Numbered from the stretch's first letter, positions 16,811-27,211 are shown. The stretch: 64,000 bases of DNA from Streptococcus mitis (GCF_946190375.1 NZ_CAMIAF010000008.1:1-64000), one strand, 5' to 3'. Numbers and translations: made by a program. Notes: a model not told the origin generated them from the letters alone.

Positions 16811-18436
16811 TTATTTATACTCTGGATACCACTTCAAATCACGAACTGCTTTGGCCATATCTGTTTCCTTAACGCGTGCAAGACCTTGCTCTTGTGCTTT
16901 TTTAGCGACTGCTTCTGCTACTTTAATAGAAACATCTGCTACATACTTGAATGGTGGCAAGACAGGAGCTCCTGGTTGACCTGGATTGACAATACCACTC
17001 AATGAATGCGCCGCTGCTCCAATCATTTCATCAGTCAAAAGACTTGCTTCAGAAGCCAGCATACCTAGACCAAGACCTGGGTAAATCAGGGCATTATTTG
17101 CTTGACCAATCACATAGTCTACACCTTTATAAGAAACCGTATCGGCAGGAATTCCTGTTGCGACAAAAGCTTTGCCATCTGACCATTCAATCAAATCTTT
17201 AGCACTAGCTTCTGCCAATTTAGTTGGATTTGACAAAGGGAAGATCATTGGACGTTCTGTGTTTTCACACATAGCTTCTACTATTTCTTTAGTGAAGGTA
17301 TTAGGCTGAGTTGAAGTTCCTACAAGAATGGTTGGCTTCACAGTCTTCACTACTTCAAGCAGGTCAGTCAACTTATCTGCGTTACTAAAATCAGCACGTT
17401 TCTTAGCAAATGGTTTTTGCTCTGGTGTCAAGTCATCCATGTCATCAAAGAGAAGACCTTGTTTATCAACCATAAAGAAACGTTTATAGGCTTCCTCTTC
17501 AGAAAGACCTTCACTTACCATTTCACGAAGAACACGAGAGGCAATTCCTGCACCCGCAGTACCACCACCATAGCAGAGATAAACTTGATCTGTTAATTTT
17601 TCACCACTAATATCCAGCGAACCAAAGATACCACCCAAGGTAACGATTCCTGTACCTTGAATATCATCATTAAAGGTCGGAATTTGTTTCCGGTATTTTT
17701 CAAGAATATTGGCAGCATTCAAGCGACCGAAGTCTTCCCAGTGAAGGTAGAGTTTAGGAAAGAGACGTTCTGCTGTTTGAACAAATTGGTCAATGAAGTC
17801 GTAGTAACGATCTCCGCGGACCCGTTCGTGACGATTTCCTAAGTAATTAGGATTGTTACGAAGTTCTTCACGGTTAGTCCCTGCATCAATAACTAAAGGA
17901 AGGACCATTGAAGGATCAATTCCAGCAGCACCCGTATAAACCATCAATTTCCCAACAGAAATATCGACACCATTTGTTCCCCAATCGCCAATTCCAAGGA
18001 TTCCTTCTGCATCTGTTACAACAATGAGACGAATCTCGCGACCCCCGGCAGCGTTTTTCAAAGTAGCTTCAATATTTTCAGGATGATTAATATCAAGATA
18101 TCCCGCATATTGGGGATCTACAAAAAGATCACTATAGCCCTCAATCGTATCTGCAATGGTTGGATCATATACAATTGGATTGAATTCTTCCAAATGTTGA
18201 GAAAAGAGGTAATAGAAAAGAGTCCTGTTGGTATTAAAAATTTCCATTAGGAAAAGACGTTTTTCCAAATCATTGGCTTTTGTTTGCATTTGTGCATAAG
18301 TTTGCGCCGCTTGTTCTTCAATCGTTTGAACATACGGTGGCAGTAAACCAATAAGGCCTAGTTCCTTTCGCTCCTCTAAGGTAAAGGCAGTACCTTTATT
18401 GAGGAAAGGATTGTTTAAAATATCATGTGCAGTCAT
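16811..18436 (-). CDS. mleS: Malolactic enzyme
   Basis: 541 residues, the length of MleS proteins. It converts L-malate to L-lactate and CO2 using NAD and Mn2+, raising internal pH and yielding proton-motive force. Malic-enzyme core features are seen: the catalytic Tyr region ([12 protein letters not shown] near residue 70), a Lys/Asp metal site in [14 protein letters not shown] near 240, and the NAD fold [18 protein letters not shown] near 285. I prefer MleS over the NAD malic enzyme because of length, the close MleR-type regulator and the N-terminus. There is no malate permease next to it. Ribosome site AGGAGG. Confidence 0.82.
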   Translation of the reverse strand: MTAHDILNNPFLNKGTAFTLEERKELGLIGLLPPYVQTIEEQAAQTYAQMQTKANDLEKRLFLMEIFNTNRTLFYYLFSQHLEEFNPIVYDPTIADTIEGYSDLFVDPQYAGYLDINHPENIEATLKNAAGGREIRLIVVTDAEGILGIGDWGTNGVDISVGKLMVYTGAAGIDPSMVLPLVIDAGTNREELRNNPNYLGNRHERVRGDRYYDFIDQFVQTAERLFPKLYLHWEDFGRLNAANILEKYRKQIPTFNDDIQGTGIVTLGGIFGSLDISGEKLTDQVYLCYGGGTAGAGIASRVLREMVSEGLSEEEAYKRFFMVDKQGLLFDDMDDLTPEQKPFAKKRADFSNADKLTDLLEVVKTVKPTILVGTSTQPNTFTKEIVEAMCENTERPMIFPLSNPTKLAEASAKDLIEWSDGKAFVATGIPADTVSYKGVDYVIGQANNALIYPGLGLGMLASEASLLTDEMIGAAAHSLSGIVNPGQPGAPVLPPFKYVADVSIKVAEAVAKKAQEQGLARVKETDMAKAVRDLKWYPEYK

Positions 18437-18459
18437 AGTGCAACCTCCTTTTTATTTAT

Positions 18460-18468
18460 ATTATACCA
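18460..18468 (-). promoter_or_regulatory. mleS promoter, extended -10
   Basis: TGGTATAAT on the minus strand (18468-18460) is an extended -10 about 17 bases before the mleS ribosome site. No good -35 is seen at standard distance, as expected for an activator-dependent promoter. Confidence 0.5.
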
Positions 18469-18507
18469 CATGAAACGAATTGTTCATGAAACGTTGTTAT
18501 TTAAATA

Positions 18508-18519
18508 ATACAATTGTAT
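18508..18519. promoter_or_regulatory. Candidate MleR operator
   Basis: ATACAATTGTAT is a perfect 12-bp palindrome about 45 bp upstream of the mleS -10, the usual place for a LysR-type activator site. The rest of 18437-18794 is AT-rich; TGTTATAAT at 18527-18535 could be an extended -10 directed toward the XRE gene. No gene is seen in this gap. Confidence 0.4.
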
Positions 18520-18794
18520 ACGCATATGTTATAATGAGTCTACGAGAACAATTTTTAATAGGCTCTTTTATACTTAAAACACTATTATTGATAATACTTT
18601 AAGTTGTTATATTTTATAAAGTTCTGAACTCATAAAACTCTCGATGATCTCTCTTTACTAAAAGTTTCAAGTAAAATAAACCAATCATACAAATTGACAA
18701 TCCTAATTAAAATAAATATCATATAAGTGCGTTATGTAATACTTTGTATTTTTTAAGGTGTTTTTTTGTCATTTAAAACTTGTATTCTATTTAT

Positions 18795-19145
18795 ATGACA
18801 ACTAAAAACTATTTACAACAATATATTTCCCAAAAAGTAAAATATTTTCGAACACAGAATAAAATGAGCCAGGAAGAACTTTCGGAACAAGCAGGACTCG
18901 GGCTTAAGTATATCAATCAACTTGAAAACCAAAATGTGAATCTGACCATTCACAGTCTTCAAAAAGTGATTGACGCCCTAGAAATGACCCCAGAGGAATT
19001 TTTCAATTTTGATAGCCTTGAATCAACCTCTGATAAGAGTGATAATCTTTCACTCAAAAGAATCAACATGAAGATTAAACAGCTCCCTATTGATAAACGA
19101 GAAAAGATGTTGGTCATTTTTGAGAGTATCTTAGATAATCTTTGA
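18795..19145 (+). CDS. XRE-family transcriptional regulator
   Basis: 116 residues. An N-terminal helix-turn-helix (roughly 12-65: VKYFRTQNKMSQEELSEQAG, then INQLENQNVNLTIHSLQKVIDAL) is followed by a short C-terminal helical part. I took the ATG at 18795; a TTG at 18780 extends the frame by five codons. No clear Shine-Dalgarno precedes either. It lies divergent from mleS and in line with the LysR gene, 127 bp away. Targets are unknown; it may control its own promoter or mleS. Confidence 0.8.
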   Translation: MTTKNYLQQYISQKVKYFRTQNKMSQEELSEQAGLGLKYINQLENQNVNLTIHSLQKVIDALEMTPEEFFNFDSLESTSDKSDNLSLKRINMKIKQLPIDKREKMLVIFESILDNL

Positions 19146-19272
19146 GATCCCTGACTCACTTACATTTTAACTGGTGAATACTCGTATAGTCAAATTGTAG
19201 GATACGGATAAAAATTATTTATCTGCTGTTTTCCACTTATTTTCCTTCTCCAACTAATGAAAGTGAGCCCAT

Positions 19273-20151
19273 ATGAATTTAAAAGATCTACAATATTTTT
19301 ATGACCTCTGCCAGCTTCAATCCTATACGGAAGTAGCAAAACAACATAAAGTCAGCCAACCATCTATTTCTTATGCTATCAAGCGCTTAGAGGAATCCTT
19401 TAACTGCAAATTAATTCACCATGACCCCTCGCATCGTTCCTTCAAGCTAACTCCTCAAGGACAAATCCTTCTAAAGCATACAGAACTGATTTTACCTGAG
19501 GTCATTTCTACTCGCAAAGAAATTAATCGCTCCTTGGCACAATACTCTACTGTAGGATTCCCTCCTATTATCATTCAGTATCTCTTTGCTGCCTTAAACG
19601 AAAAAGATAAATTCGATTTTTTAAAAAAGGTACGCCCTATCCGCGGTGGTTCCGTGGAGTTATTAAACCTTCTCATCAAAGGAGACCTTGATGCAAGCCT
19701 ACTCGGTTTGATTGAACCTCTCAACTATCCTTCAATAGAGTCACACGAGCTATTTCATAAAGAACTGTATGTCGTTTTATCTAAGAACCATCCTTTTGCC
19801 ACTGCTCCTTCCCTCGCTTTTGAAGAATTAGCAGATCAATCCTTTATACTCTTAGACGAACACTTTGTTCACCTGAAAGCTTTTGAAACGCTTAATCAAA
19901 AGTATCAAAACAAGGCAGAAATATTCTTTAAGACTGATGACATTGCCATCCTTAAAGAACTTTTAAAGAAAGGGATTGGCCTTAGTTTACTGGCTGATAT
20001 CGCACTTTCTGATGAAGATGATGATTTAATAAAAATTCCTCTTATACCGAAGGACAAGATAACTTTTACAGTTTATTACGCTTACCTTAAATCAGCTACA
20101 CCGTCATCAGAAGTAGAAGCCTTATTTAATCTCTTTAAATCATATGAATAG
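19273..20151 (+). CDS. mleR: LysR-family regulator, MleR-like
   Basis: 292 residues. The N-terminal winged HTH (LKDLQYFYDLCQLQSYTEVA through SISYAIKRLEE, residues 3-60) and the C-terminal co-inducer domain (ELYVVLSKNHPFA, LLDEHFVHL) are typical. In Lactococcus and S. mutans, MleR activates mleS in response to malate and low pH; adjacency to mleS supports the same role, though here an XRE gene is interposed. The gene ends just before a strong terminator. Confidence 0.78.
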   Translation: MNLKDLQYFYDLCQLQSYTEVAKQHKVSQPSISYAIKRLEESFNCKLIHHDPSHRSFKLTPQGQILLKHTELILPEVISTRKEINRSLAQYSTVGFPPIIIQYLFAALNEKDKFDFLKKVRPIRGGSVELLNLLIKGDLDASLLGLIEPLNYPSIESHELFHKELYVVLSKNHPFATAPSLAFEELADQSFILLDEHFVHLKAFETLNQKYQNKAEIFFKTDDIAILKELLKKGIGLSLLADIALSDEDDDLIKIPLIPKDKITFTVYYAYLKSATPSSEVEALFNLFKSYE

Positions 20152-20193
20152 AAAAAACTCTAACTATCAATGAACTGATAGCTAGAGTTTTTT
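20152..20193 (+). terminator. Terminator of mleR
   Basis: AAAAAACTCTAACTATCA (20152-20169) pairs along its length with TGATAGCTAGAGTTTTTT (20176-20193), with one mismatch and a six-base loop, and a T-run at the end. Confidence 0.85.
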
Positions 20194-20206
20194 ACATTGT
20201 AGATAT

Positions 20207-20322
20207 TATACTCAATGAAAATCAAAAAGCAAACTAGGAAGCTAGCCGCAGGCTGCTCAAAACACTGTTTTGAGGTGGCAGATAGAGCTGACGTGGTTTG
20301 AAGAGATTTTCGAAGAGTATTA
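20207..20322 (-). repeat. BOX element
   Basis: It runs from ACTCAATGAAAATCAAAAAG to ATTTTCGAAGAGTAT with the inner variant CAAAACACTGTTTTGAGGTGG. It lies between converging mleR and amiF. Confidence 0.85.
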
Positions 20323-20323
20323 G

Positions 20324-20433
20324 ACTATAGTAGATTGAAGCTAGAGTAATACGCCGCGACTTCTAAACCTTTTCTAGAAATGAATTTGACTTTCCTAATC
20401 GAGTTGTTCAGATTTTATTTCATCTCACTATAA
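20324..20433. repeat. MITE-like repeat (RUP-like)
   Basis: About 110 bp with imperfect terminal inverted repeats: ACTATAGTAGATTGAA at the left and the complement of ATTATAGTGAGATGAA at the right, TA at the borders, no coding capacity. Size and ends are reminiscent of RUP, a pneumococcal repeat thought to be moved by IS630-Spn1. The remaining 20434-20511 has no gene; on the minus strand a short open stretch (DLKIFESALKEFSKEIEF) ends here and may be transposon debris. Confidence 0.5.
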
Positions 20434-20518
20434 TTCAATGATTTTCTAAGAATTCTATTTCTTTCGAAAATTCTTTCAAGGCACTTTCAAAGATTTTCAA
20501 ATCAGTCCAACAAAAAAA

Positions 20519-20561
20519 GGTTTATAATTTCCATAAAAGTTGACATGGAAATTATAAAACC
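20519..20561 (-). terminator. Terminator of amiACDEF
   Basis: GGTTTATAATTTCCAT (20519-20534) pairs with ATGGAAATTATAAAACC (20545-20561), with a run of seven T following on the minus strand (20518-20512). Confidence 0.85.
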
Positions 20562-20565
20562 ATTA

Positions 20566-21492
20566 TTAGTTTAATCCTTGTTGATAACGTGCCAATTCGG
20601 CTTGGTTAGCCCAAACATAGTGACCTGGACGGATTTCTACCATGGATGGCTTATCAGTCTCATAGTCGTGTTGACTTGGATCGTAAACCTTCAAGACCTT
20701 CTTGCGTTCCAAGATTGGATCTGGAATTGGTACCGCTGAAAGTAAGGCTTGAGTATATGGGTGAATTGGATTGTTAAACAATTCTTCTGTCTCTGCAACC
20801 TCTACAATAACACCCTTGTAAATAACTGCGATACGATCTGAAATAAAGCGAACGACCGACAAGTCATGGGCGATGAAGAGATAGGTCAAACCAAGTTCTT
20901 TTTGGAATTTTTTGAGCAAGTTCAAGACTTGGGCACGCACAGAAACGTCCAAGGCTGAAATGGGCTCATCCGCAATAACAAAATCTGGTTGCATGACCAA
21001 GGCGCGGGCAATACCGATACGTTGACGTTGACCGCCTGAGAATTCATGAGGGTAACGAGTCAAGTGCTCAGCAAGAAGCCCCACTTCACGGATAATATTT
21101 TTAACCTTCTCTTTACGTTCTTCCTCATCCTTAAACAAACGGTGATTGTAAAGACCTTCAGAAATAATATAATCAACAGTCGCACGTTCATTCAAACTTG
21201 CCGCAGGGTCTTGGAAAATCATCTGGATTCGACGAATCAATTCCGCAGCTTGTTCACGCGATTTCTTACCATTAATCTTTTGACCCTCAAAAATGATATC
21301 CCCATTACTTGTATCATTGAGACCGATGATAGCACGACCAATAGTTGTTTTCCCACTACCTGACTCACCTACAAGCGAGAAGGTTTCTCCCTTGTTGATA
21401 AAGAAGTTAGCATTTTTAACTGCGACAAACTTCTTACTTCCTTCACCGAAGGAAATTTCTAAATCTTTGATTTCTACTAATTTTTCAGACAT
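20566..21492 (-). CDS. amiF: Oligopeptide ABC importer ATPase AmiF
   Basis: 308 residues, OppF type. Walker [10 protein letters not shown] near 42, signature [14 protein letters not shown] near 153, Walker [13 protein letters not shown], then the oligopeptide-specific C-terminal region ([18 protein letters not shown]). The frame is open 69 bases further up, but ATG at 21492 has AGGAGGAAGGAA in front. Last gene of the ami operon, 10 bp after amiE; with AmiE it powers AmiCD. Confidence 0.95.
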   Translation of the reverse strand: MSEKLVEIKDLEISFGEGSKKFVAVKNANFFINKGETFSLVGESGSGKTTIGRAIIGLNDTSNGDIIFEGQKINGKKSREQAAELIRRIQMIFQDPAASLNERATVDYIISEGLYNHRLFKDEEERKEKVKNIIREVGLLAEHLTRYPHEFSGGQRQRIGIARALVMQPDFVIADEPISALDVSVRAQVLNLLKKFQKELGLTYLFIAHDLSVVRFISDRIAVIYKGVIVEVAETEELFNNPIHPYTQALLSAVPIPDPILERKKVLKVYDPSQHDYETDKPSMVEIRPGHYVWANQAELARYQQGLN

Positions 21493-21502
21493 TTCCTTCC
21501 TC

Positions 21503-22570
21503 CTAGTCTTCCAGATGGGCAAATCCCATTTTTTCACGGATTTTATCGTGGAGATTTGCAATCACAGCTGGTTTTTCTACTTTTGGAGCATCCTCATGAA
21601 GAAGCCAAGTTTTAGCCCAATGTGTCTCTGATACTGAGAATTGAGGAGCTTTTTGTTCAAAGTCAATCTGCATTGCATAGTCTGAACGCAAGGCAAAGGC
21701 ATCCCCTTTCAGGTCAGTATAAAGTGACGGAGGTGTTCCTGGGATTGAGTAAAGATCCCCTTTATCATCAGCAAGCTGAGGCAAGCTAGACAAGAGACTC
21801 CATGTATATGGATGGCGAGGATCATAGAAGACTTCCTCAACAGTTCCATACTCAACAATTTCTCCTGCATACATAACTGCTACCTTATCCGCAATACTTG
21901 CTACCACACCAAGGTCGTGAGTGATAAAGATTGTTGTGAAATGATACTCATTTTGTAATGATTTGAGTAAATCAATAATCTGTGCTTGAATGGTTACATC
22001 CAAGGCAGTCGTTGGCTCATCACAGATCAAGACATCAGGTCGGCAGGCAAGGGCAATCGCAATAACGATACGTTGACGCATTCCTCCAGAGTATTGGAAC
22101 GGGTATTCATCAAAACGTCTATCTGCGTCTGGAATCCCAACCTTATTCATGTAGTCAATGGCCAATTCTTTCGCTTCTTTAGCTGTTTTTCCTTGGTGTT
22201 TTACAATAACTTCTGTAATCTGACTACCAATTGTTTTAATTGGGTCCAAACTAGTCATTGGATCTTGGAAGATAGTCGCAATCTTAGCACCACGAATTTG
22301 TTCCCAATCTTTATGAGAAGATAAGGCTGTCAAATCTTGACCACGGTAGTCAATACTTCCTTGGGCAATGCGACCATTTTCTTCGAGCATACCTGTGAAA
22401 GTCTTTGTCAAAACAGATTTTCCTGATCCTGACTCACCTACCAAGGCTAATACTTCTCCTTCAACTAGTTCAAGGGAAACGCCACGAATGGCTGTTAATA
22501 CTTTGTCACGAACGTCAAATTCCACGACAATATCGCGAGCAGTCAAAATTACATTTTTTTCTTTTGTCAT
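21503..22570 (-). CDS. amiE: Oligopeptide ABC importer ATPase AmiE
   Basis: 355 residues, OppD type. Walker [10 protein letters not shown] near 46, signature [15 protein letters not shown] near 170, Walker [13 protein letters not shown], and the OppD C-terminal segment ([14 protein letters not shown]) with an extension to GFAHLED. Partner of AmiF. 8 bp downstream of amiD. In pneumococcus the Ami importer takes up peptides, including those signalling through Rgg-type receptors. Confidence 0.95.
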   Translation of the reverse strand: MTKEKNVILTARDIVVEFDVRDKVLTAIRGVSLELVEGEVLALVGESGSGKSVLTKTFTGMLEENGRIAQGSIDYRGQDLTALSSHKDWEQIRGAKIATIFQDPMTSLDPIKTIGSQITEVIVKHQGKTAKEAKELAIDYMNKVGIPDADRRFDEYPFQYSGGMRQRIVIAIALACRPDVLICDEPTTALDVTIQAQIIDLLKSLQNEYHFTTIFITHDLGVVASIADKVAVMYAGEIVEYGTVEEVFYDPRHPYTWSLLSSLPQLADDKGDLYSIPGTPPSLYTDLKGDAFALRSDYAMQIDFEQKAPQFSVSETHWAKTWLLHEDAPKVEKPAVIANLHDKIREKMGFAHLED

Positions 22571-22578
22571 TTCTACTC

Positions 22579-23505
22579 CTATCTATGTGTACGTGGATCA
22601 CTAGCATCCGCTAAGTTTTGACCAACTACGAAAAGGGATAAGGATACCAAGACAAGAGTTGTCAATGGAATCCAGAACAAGTAAGCATTGGTTGTTACGT
22701 TTTGTGAATAATCTGAAATCAAACGCCCCAAACTTGGCACTGTAATCGGTAATCCAAGACCGAAGAATGACAAGAAGGCTTCATATGAGATAAAGCTTGG
22801 AAGCATTTGAGTCATGGTTGTCACAATAACAGATACCAATTGTGGCATGATATTTTTGGCAACAATCTTCAAGGTTGGCGTTCCCAAAGTACGTGACGCC
22901 AAGTTGTATTCCAAGTCACGGTAACGCAAGATTTGCACACGGATCATGAAGGCAATTCCAATCCATGTTGTCACACTCATAGCAAAAATCAGATTCCAGA
23001 ATCCAGCTCCGATTGAGTAAGTCAAGACAATGACAATCAAAAGAGATGGGATGTTTGAGATGACATTATAAACTTCCATCATCACACGGTCAACTGATTT
23101 TGAAATTCCCCAAATACCACCGACAAAAACACCGATAACCAAGTTAATTACTGTCGCAATCACAGAAATGAGGATAGAGTTACGAGCTCCGAACCAGACA
23201 CCGTCAAAGAGAGATTTACCGTTACTGTCTGTACCGAACCAATGCTCAGCATTTGGCTTGATATAACGAGCGCTAAAGTCGTTTACCTTGCTGACATCAT
23301 TGAAATCAAACTTAGAAAACATTGGGTAGATGAAACTCATCAAAATGATAGCTACCAAGATTCCCAACATGACTACAGTTGATTTTTTCTTCATAAATTG
23401 TCTAAACACTGAACCCCAGTATGAATAAGCTGGCGCATCAATGGCTTCAGAGGCAAAATCGTCACGTTTTACAAACTGAAATTTTTCTTTATCGATTGTA
23501 GACAT
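22579..23505 (-). CDS. amiD: Oligopeptide ABC importer permease AmiD
   Basis: 308 residues, OppC type. N-terminal cytoplasmic part, a membrane helix at about 40-62, a periplasmic loop with [19 protein letters not shown] (conserved in OppC), then five membrane helices with the EAA motif region [19 protein letters not shown]. Its ATG overlaps the amiC stop, so translation is coupled. Confidence 0.95.
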   Translation of the reverse strand: MSTIDKEKFQFVKRDDFASEAIDAPAYSYWGSVFRQFMKKKSTVVMLGILVAIILMSFIYPMFSKFDFNDVSKVNDFSARYIKPNAEHWFGTDSNGKSLFDGVWFGARNSILISVIATVINLVIGVFVGGIWGISKSVDRVMMEVYNVISNIPSLLIVIVLTYSIGAGFWNLIFAMSVTTWIGIAFMIRVQILRYRDLEYNLASRTLGTPTLKIVAKNIMPQLVSVIVTTMTQMLPSFISYEAFLSFFGLGLPITVPSLGRLISDYSQNVTTNAYLFWIPLTTLVLVSLSLFVVGQNLADASDPRTHR

Positions 23506-25001
23506 TATTTGCCTCCTTTCTCAGTCAATTTAATACGTGGGTCAATAATCGTCATCCAAATATCTCCCAAAAGAAGTGAGAAGATAGAAATACATGTAAA
23601 GATGAAGACAAGACCAACGACCATAGAGTTATTAGATGCTTTTACAGAGTCAATCAACATTTTACCCATACCTGGGAAGGCGAAGACTGTTTCAGTAAGG
23701 GTTGCACCACCGATAACCCCGATAACAGCACCAGGAATTCCTGAAACCAGCGGAACCATGGCATTTTTAAAGATGTGTTTGTTTGAAATTTCTTTTTCAG
23801 ACAAACCTTTTGCACGAGCAAAACGAACAAAGTCCTGTGACTGCAAGTCAATCATGTAACGACGAATCCAAATAGCTGTACCAGGAGCACCCAACAAACC
23901 AAGGATAACTGCTGGTAAAACATACGAACGCCAATCTCCAGCACCCAAGATAGGGAATGAATCTGGTAAGCCAATTGAAGAACCAGCCAAACGAACGATA
24001 TAAACCAAGGCAATTGTTGGAAGAGCCATCAAGAAGGTCAAAGCCCCTGTTGAGAAGCTATCAATCCAAGTGTTCTTGAAGCGAGCCATAGCTGAACCAA
24101 GTGGCACAGCAATCGCATAAGAAATCACCAAACCGATCAATCCAACAACAGCAGAGCTGGCAATCATTGAAGGATATTGGTAGTTACTTTCAGTAGCCGT
24201 ATACGGATCATCTTTCCCATAGTTAGCTACTTCACGAGAATCAGCCTGACTAGGTGATTTATAGGTTCTTGAGTAAATATTTACAGAAGAAGTTTTCTTA
24301 CCTGTTGGGAACTGAACTTGAGATGTTTTTGTTTGCCCTTGTCCTTGAGTAATAACCTGTAAAACAGGGCTATTAGCATAGGTTGGATAAGAGTCACCTA
24401 AATTAATGTTCACAAAGTTTTGATGAACAAATGGGAACTGACTGTTGAAGTACAAAAGATATTTGTGTTTGGTACCTGAACCGACCAAGGACCATCCGAT
24501 AGCTGGATCATTTTCAAAACGAAGGTAACGTTTCAAGTCTGGATTTTCAGGGTCTTGGATTTTATTAGTATGGTCAATGTCAATCAAGTTAGCATAGAAG
24601 TGAAAAACACGTTCAAAAATCGGGATTTCACGAGTAGCGTAGAATTGGCCACTTTCAGTAAATTCTCCCAAGGTCCAACCATGACCGATTTGTTTGATGT
24701 ATTTTTCATAGATAGCCTTGTTGGTGTCATTAGCTTCAACGGTTACAGAAGCATCCATCTGGCTAGCTTTTTCTTGCAACTCTTTGGTATCGTAGTACTC
24801 GATATAGCCCATACGCTCATAAACAGTATTCTCATAGTTATCACGTTTATCAGCAGTTGTCGCAATCTTGTTATAGTTGGTATCCTGTTTGAAAATCAAT
24901 TTTCGAGGAACCATTGTATAGATAATCGTGTAGGTCAAGGTTGTTACTAAGAAGATAGAAACCAAGGACCGCAAAACACGCATAAAAATATATTTTTTCA
25001 T
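23505..25001 (-). CDS. amiC: Oligopeptide ABC importer permease AmiC
   Basis: 498 residues, long OppB type as in pneumococcus. One N-terminal membrane helix (8-28) precedes a large extracellular insert of about 250 residues, then the conserved five-helix permease core from residue 280 on, with [21 protein letters not shown] as the EAA loop. Forms the channel with AmiD. 66 bp after amiA, with a partial terminator between them. Confidence 0.95.
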   Translation of the reverse strand: MKKYIFMRVLRSLVSIFLVTTLTYTIIYTMVPRKLIFKQDTNYNKIATTADKRDNYENTVYERMGYIEYYDTKELQEKASQMDASVTVEANDTNKAIYEKYIKQIGHGWTLGEFTESGQFYATREIPIFERVFHFYANLIDIDHTNKIQDPENPDLKRYLRFENDPAIGWSLVGSGTKHKYLLYFNSQFPFVHQNFVNINLGDSYPTYANSPVLQVITQGQGQTKTSQVQFPTGKKTSSVNIYSRTYKSPSQADSREVANYGKDDPYTATESNYQYPSMIASSAVVGLIGLVISYAIAVPLGSAMARFKNTWIDSFSTGALTFLMALPTIALVYIVRLAGSSIGLPDSFPILGAGDWRSYVLPAVILGLLGAPGTAIWIRRYMIDLQSQDFVRFARAKGLSEKEISNKHIFKNAMVPLVSGIPGAVIGVIGGATLTETVFAFPGMGKMLIDSVKASNNSMVVGLVFIFTCISIFSLLLGDIWMTIIDPRIKLTEKGGK

Positions 25002-25025
25002 ATCATTTCCTTTAAAAATCCCAAA

Positions 25026-25055
25026 AGAACCTTCTCCTCATGGAGAGAAAGTTCT
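25026..25055 (-). terminator. Leaky intercistronic hairpin amiA/amiC
   Basis: AGAACCTTCTCC (25026-25037) pairs with GGAGAGAAAGTTCT (25042-25055) with a bulge; only four T follow on the minus strand. Position suggests partial termination that keeps AmiA above the membrane subunits. Confidence 0.6.
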
Positions 25056-25067
25056 ATTGAAAATTAT

Positions 25068-27056
25068 TTACTTCACATGACTTGCCAATTCTTTTTGAGC
25101 TTTCTCGTTTGACTCAGTCTTTTCTTTCAACCATTTTTCACGAGCTTTTTCATACTCTTCTTTGGTGATTGCTTTTTCACCAACTTCAGTGTACTTCAAG
25201 TATCCTGAATTTTCACCTTTAAGGCCGGCTACTGAATATGAAGAGCTAAATGGTAGAACTTTTGAAACATATGAAACGGCTGTTTCTTTAGGAGAAGCCA
25301 TTACTGGAATTGTCAAAGCATTATCAGTCAACCAAGCTTGTGCTACTGCGTATTTTTCATAACGTTTTTGAACATCTTGGTTTTCGCTGTTTGCGTCATC
25401 AAGTAATTTTCCATAGTCAGCTAAACCAAGTTTGCTTACTACTGATGCATCTGTGTTTTGGTCAATACCAAGGTAAAGGCGAGTGCTTCCTCCCTTAAGG
25501 ACGAATTGATCCAAGAAAGTAGAAGGATCTTGATAGTCAGGGTTCCATCCTAACAAGGTATGGATATCCCAGTCTTGTTCTTTAGCTGTTGGAGCGCTAA
25601 ATGAAATTGGTAAAGCTTCTGCTTGAGTCATTTGTTGTAAATCTACAACAACATTATCTGAACCCAATACTTTTTCAATTGATTGTTTCAATGATTGAAC
25701 ACGGTTTACAACCGCTGTTGATTCTTGGATAACCAAGGCATCCAAGTGGATTGGGAATTCAACACCTTCAGCTTGTAGGCTTGATTTTGCTTTAGCAAAG
25801 ACTTCTTTAGCTTTTTCTTCATTGTAAAGGCCATTTTGAGAATCTGCTAGAGACACGTTTGACCAAGTAGAAGAATTTGTCTTAGTCAAGCTATCTTGTA
25901 CCAATTCACCAAATGTTTTCTTACCAACTTGAAGATTATATGGTGCAAACGTATTACGGATGGCTACTGCAGCTCCATCAGTACCATTTGTTTGAGCTGA
26001 GTAAGAATTGCGATCGACCGCAAAGTTCAAGGCTTGACGGAATTCCTTGTTTAGCAATGCTTTCTGAGTAGATGTCTTTTGGGCATCACTTGTTTTGGCA
26101 GTGTGGTTATAGGTTGTACGGCCATAATTCAAGCTGACAGTTGCAACACCCGCACCTGGTTCATTAAAGTAAATGTTATCTTTAAAGTCAGCTGCATATT
26201 TTTCATATGTAGAACTTGTAGGGAAGATACGAGCCTTGCTATATTGACCATCGGCAAAACCTTTGGCAATTACATCTTGATCCTTACCATCCCAGAAAGT
26301 GAACTTAACGTTCTCAATTTTTACATTTTCTTTATCCCAGTAAGCGTCATTTTTAGCCATCTCGATAGATGATTTAGGAGTTACAGCCTTCAAGACAAAT
26401 GGACCGTTATAAAGAATAGAGTTAGCATCGGTTGGGGCACCAAAACCTTCCCCTTTTGAAGTTAAGAATTCTTCATTAACTGGCATCAAAACACCACTAG
26501 TGGTCTTGTCATTCCAGAAAGTTTCTGGCTGGTTCAAAGTATATTCTAGTGTTTGATCATCGAGTGCTTTTACTCCGACGGTTGAAAAATCACTTGTTTC
26601 ACCCTTGATATATGCTTCTAATCCTTTAATAGAAGAGCTAACGATTGAAAGTCCTTTTGATTTTCCATCTACAGCATGTTTCAAACCAGTAACGAAGTCT
26701 TTAGCAGTTACAGGAGCGTATTCTTCTCCCTCTGCGGTTACCCATTTAGCATCCTTACGGATTTTATAGGTATAAGTCAAACCATCTTTTGAAACTGTCC
26801 ATGATTCAGCAATAGAAGGAACCAGGTTACCATATTTATCATTAGCCAACAAACCATCTACAGCATTTGTTGTGACGAAAGATGTTGAATCAATATTGCT
26901 AACGATATAATCCAAAGTTTCTGGATCTGTTTGATAAACATATTGGTAATCTTTTGCTAGTTTAGCATTATTTGAACTAGTGTTTGAACACGCAGCTAGA
27001 ACTCCTGACGCTAATAAGGTAGCTCCCACTACAGCAAGCACTCGACTTTTTTTCAT
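25068..27056 (-). CDS. amiA: Oligopeptide-binding lipoprotein AmiA
   Basis: 662 residues. Signal peptide ends in VLAAC with lipidated Cys23; SBP_bac_5 domain follows (YVYQTDPETLDYIVSN, LVPSIAESWTVSKDGLTYTY). It captures oligopeptides and passes them to AmiCDEF. A Lys/Glu-rich C-terminal tail resembles that of pneumococcal AmiA. First gene of the operon; promoter and CodY-like box lie upstream. A paralogue of about the same length is encoded at 60-62 kb. Confidence 0.95.
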   Translation of the reverse strand: MKKSRVLAVVGATLLASGVLAACSNTSSNNAKLAKDYQYVYQTDPETLDYIVSNIDSTSFVTTNAVDGLLANDKYGNLVPSIAESWTVSKDGLTYTYKIRKDAKWVTAEGEEYAPVTAKDFVTGLKHAVDGKSKGLSIVSSSIKGLEAYIKGETSDFSTVGVKALDDQTLEYTLNQPETFWNDKTTSGVLMPVNEEFLTSKGEGFGAPTDANSILYNGPFVLKAVTPKSSIEMAKNDAYWDKENVKIENVKFTFWDGKDQDVIAKGFADGQYSKARIFPTSSTYEKYAADFKDNIYFNEPGAGVATVSLNYGRTTYNHTAKTSDAQKTSTQKALLNKEFRQALNFAVDRNSYSAQTNGTDGAAVAIRNTFAPYNLQVGKKTFGELVQDSLTKTNSSTWSNVSLADSQNGLYNEEKAKEVFAKAKSSLQAEGVEFPIHLDALVIQESTAVVNRVQSLKQSIEKVLGSDNVVVDLQQMTQAEALPISFSAPTAKEQDWDIHTLLGWNPDYQDPSTFLDQFVLKGGSTRLYLGIDQNTDASVVSKLGLADYGKLLDDANSENQDVQKRYEKYAVAQAWLTDNALTIPVMASPKETAVSYVSKVLPFSSSYSVAGLKGENSGYLKYTEVGEKAITKEEYEKAREKWLKEKTESNEKAQKELASHVK

Positions 27057-27092
27057 TTATTTACTCCTCTTATAAAGTATAGGTTATTATTG

Positions 27093-27121
27093 ATTATACC
27101 ATATATTTTAAGATATTTCAA
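27093..27121 (-). promoter_or_regulatory. ami operon promoter
   Basis: On the minus strand TTGAAA (27121-27116) and TATAAT (27098-27093), 17-bp spacing, with TGG before the -10 (extended -10). Confidence 0.75.
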
Positions 27122-27133
27122 TAAAAGTAAACG

Positions 27134-27148
27134 AATTTTCAGAATATT
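27134..27148. promoter_or_regulatory. CodY box upstream of ami operon
   Basis: AATTTTCAGAATATT matches AATTTTCWGAAAATT at 14 of 15 positions, 12 bp upstream of the amiA -35. CodY is the branched-chain amino-acid and GTP-responsive repressor of nutrient uptake in Firmicutes. Confidence 0.6.
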
Positions 27149-27182
27149 TAGGCTTATTAACACAAAAAATCTGAAAAAGCTA

Positions 27183-27211
27183 TTGACTGAAAATCATTTT
27201 CAAGGTATAAT
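27183..27211 (+). promoter_or_regulatory. tRNA-Cys promoter
   Basis: TTGACT (27183-27188) and TATAAT (27206-27211) with 17-bp spacing, 12 bases before the tRNA. Confidence 0.8.

Noticed and set aside
21493-21561. 23-residue N-terminal extension of AmiF
   Set aside because: It overlaps the end of amiE, and ATG at 21492 has a strong ribosome site and the family N-terminus.
24555-24950. 131-codon plus-strand frame
   Set aside because: Antisense to the extracellular insert of amiC; no domain and no start signal.
26079-26372. 97-codon plus-strand frame
   Set aside because: Antisense to amiA; no supporting signals.
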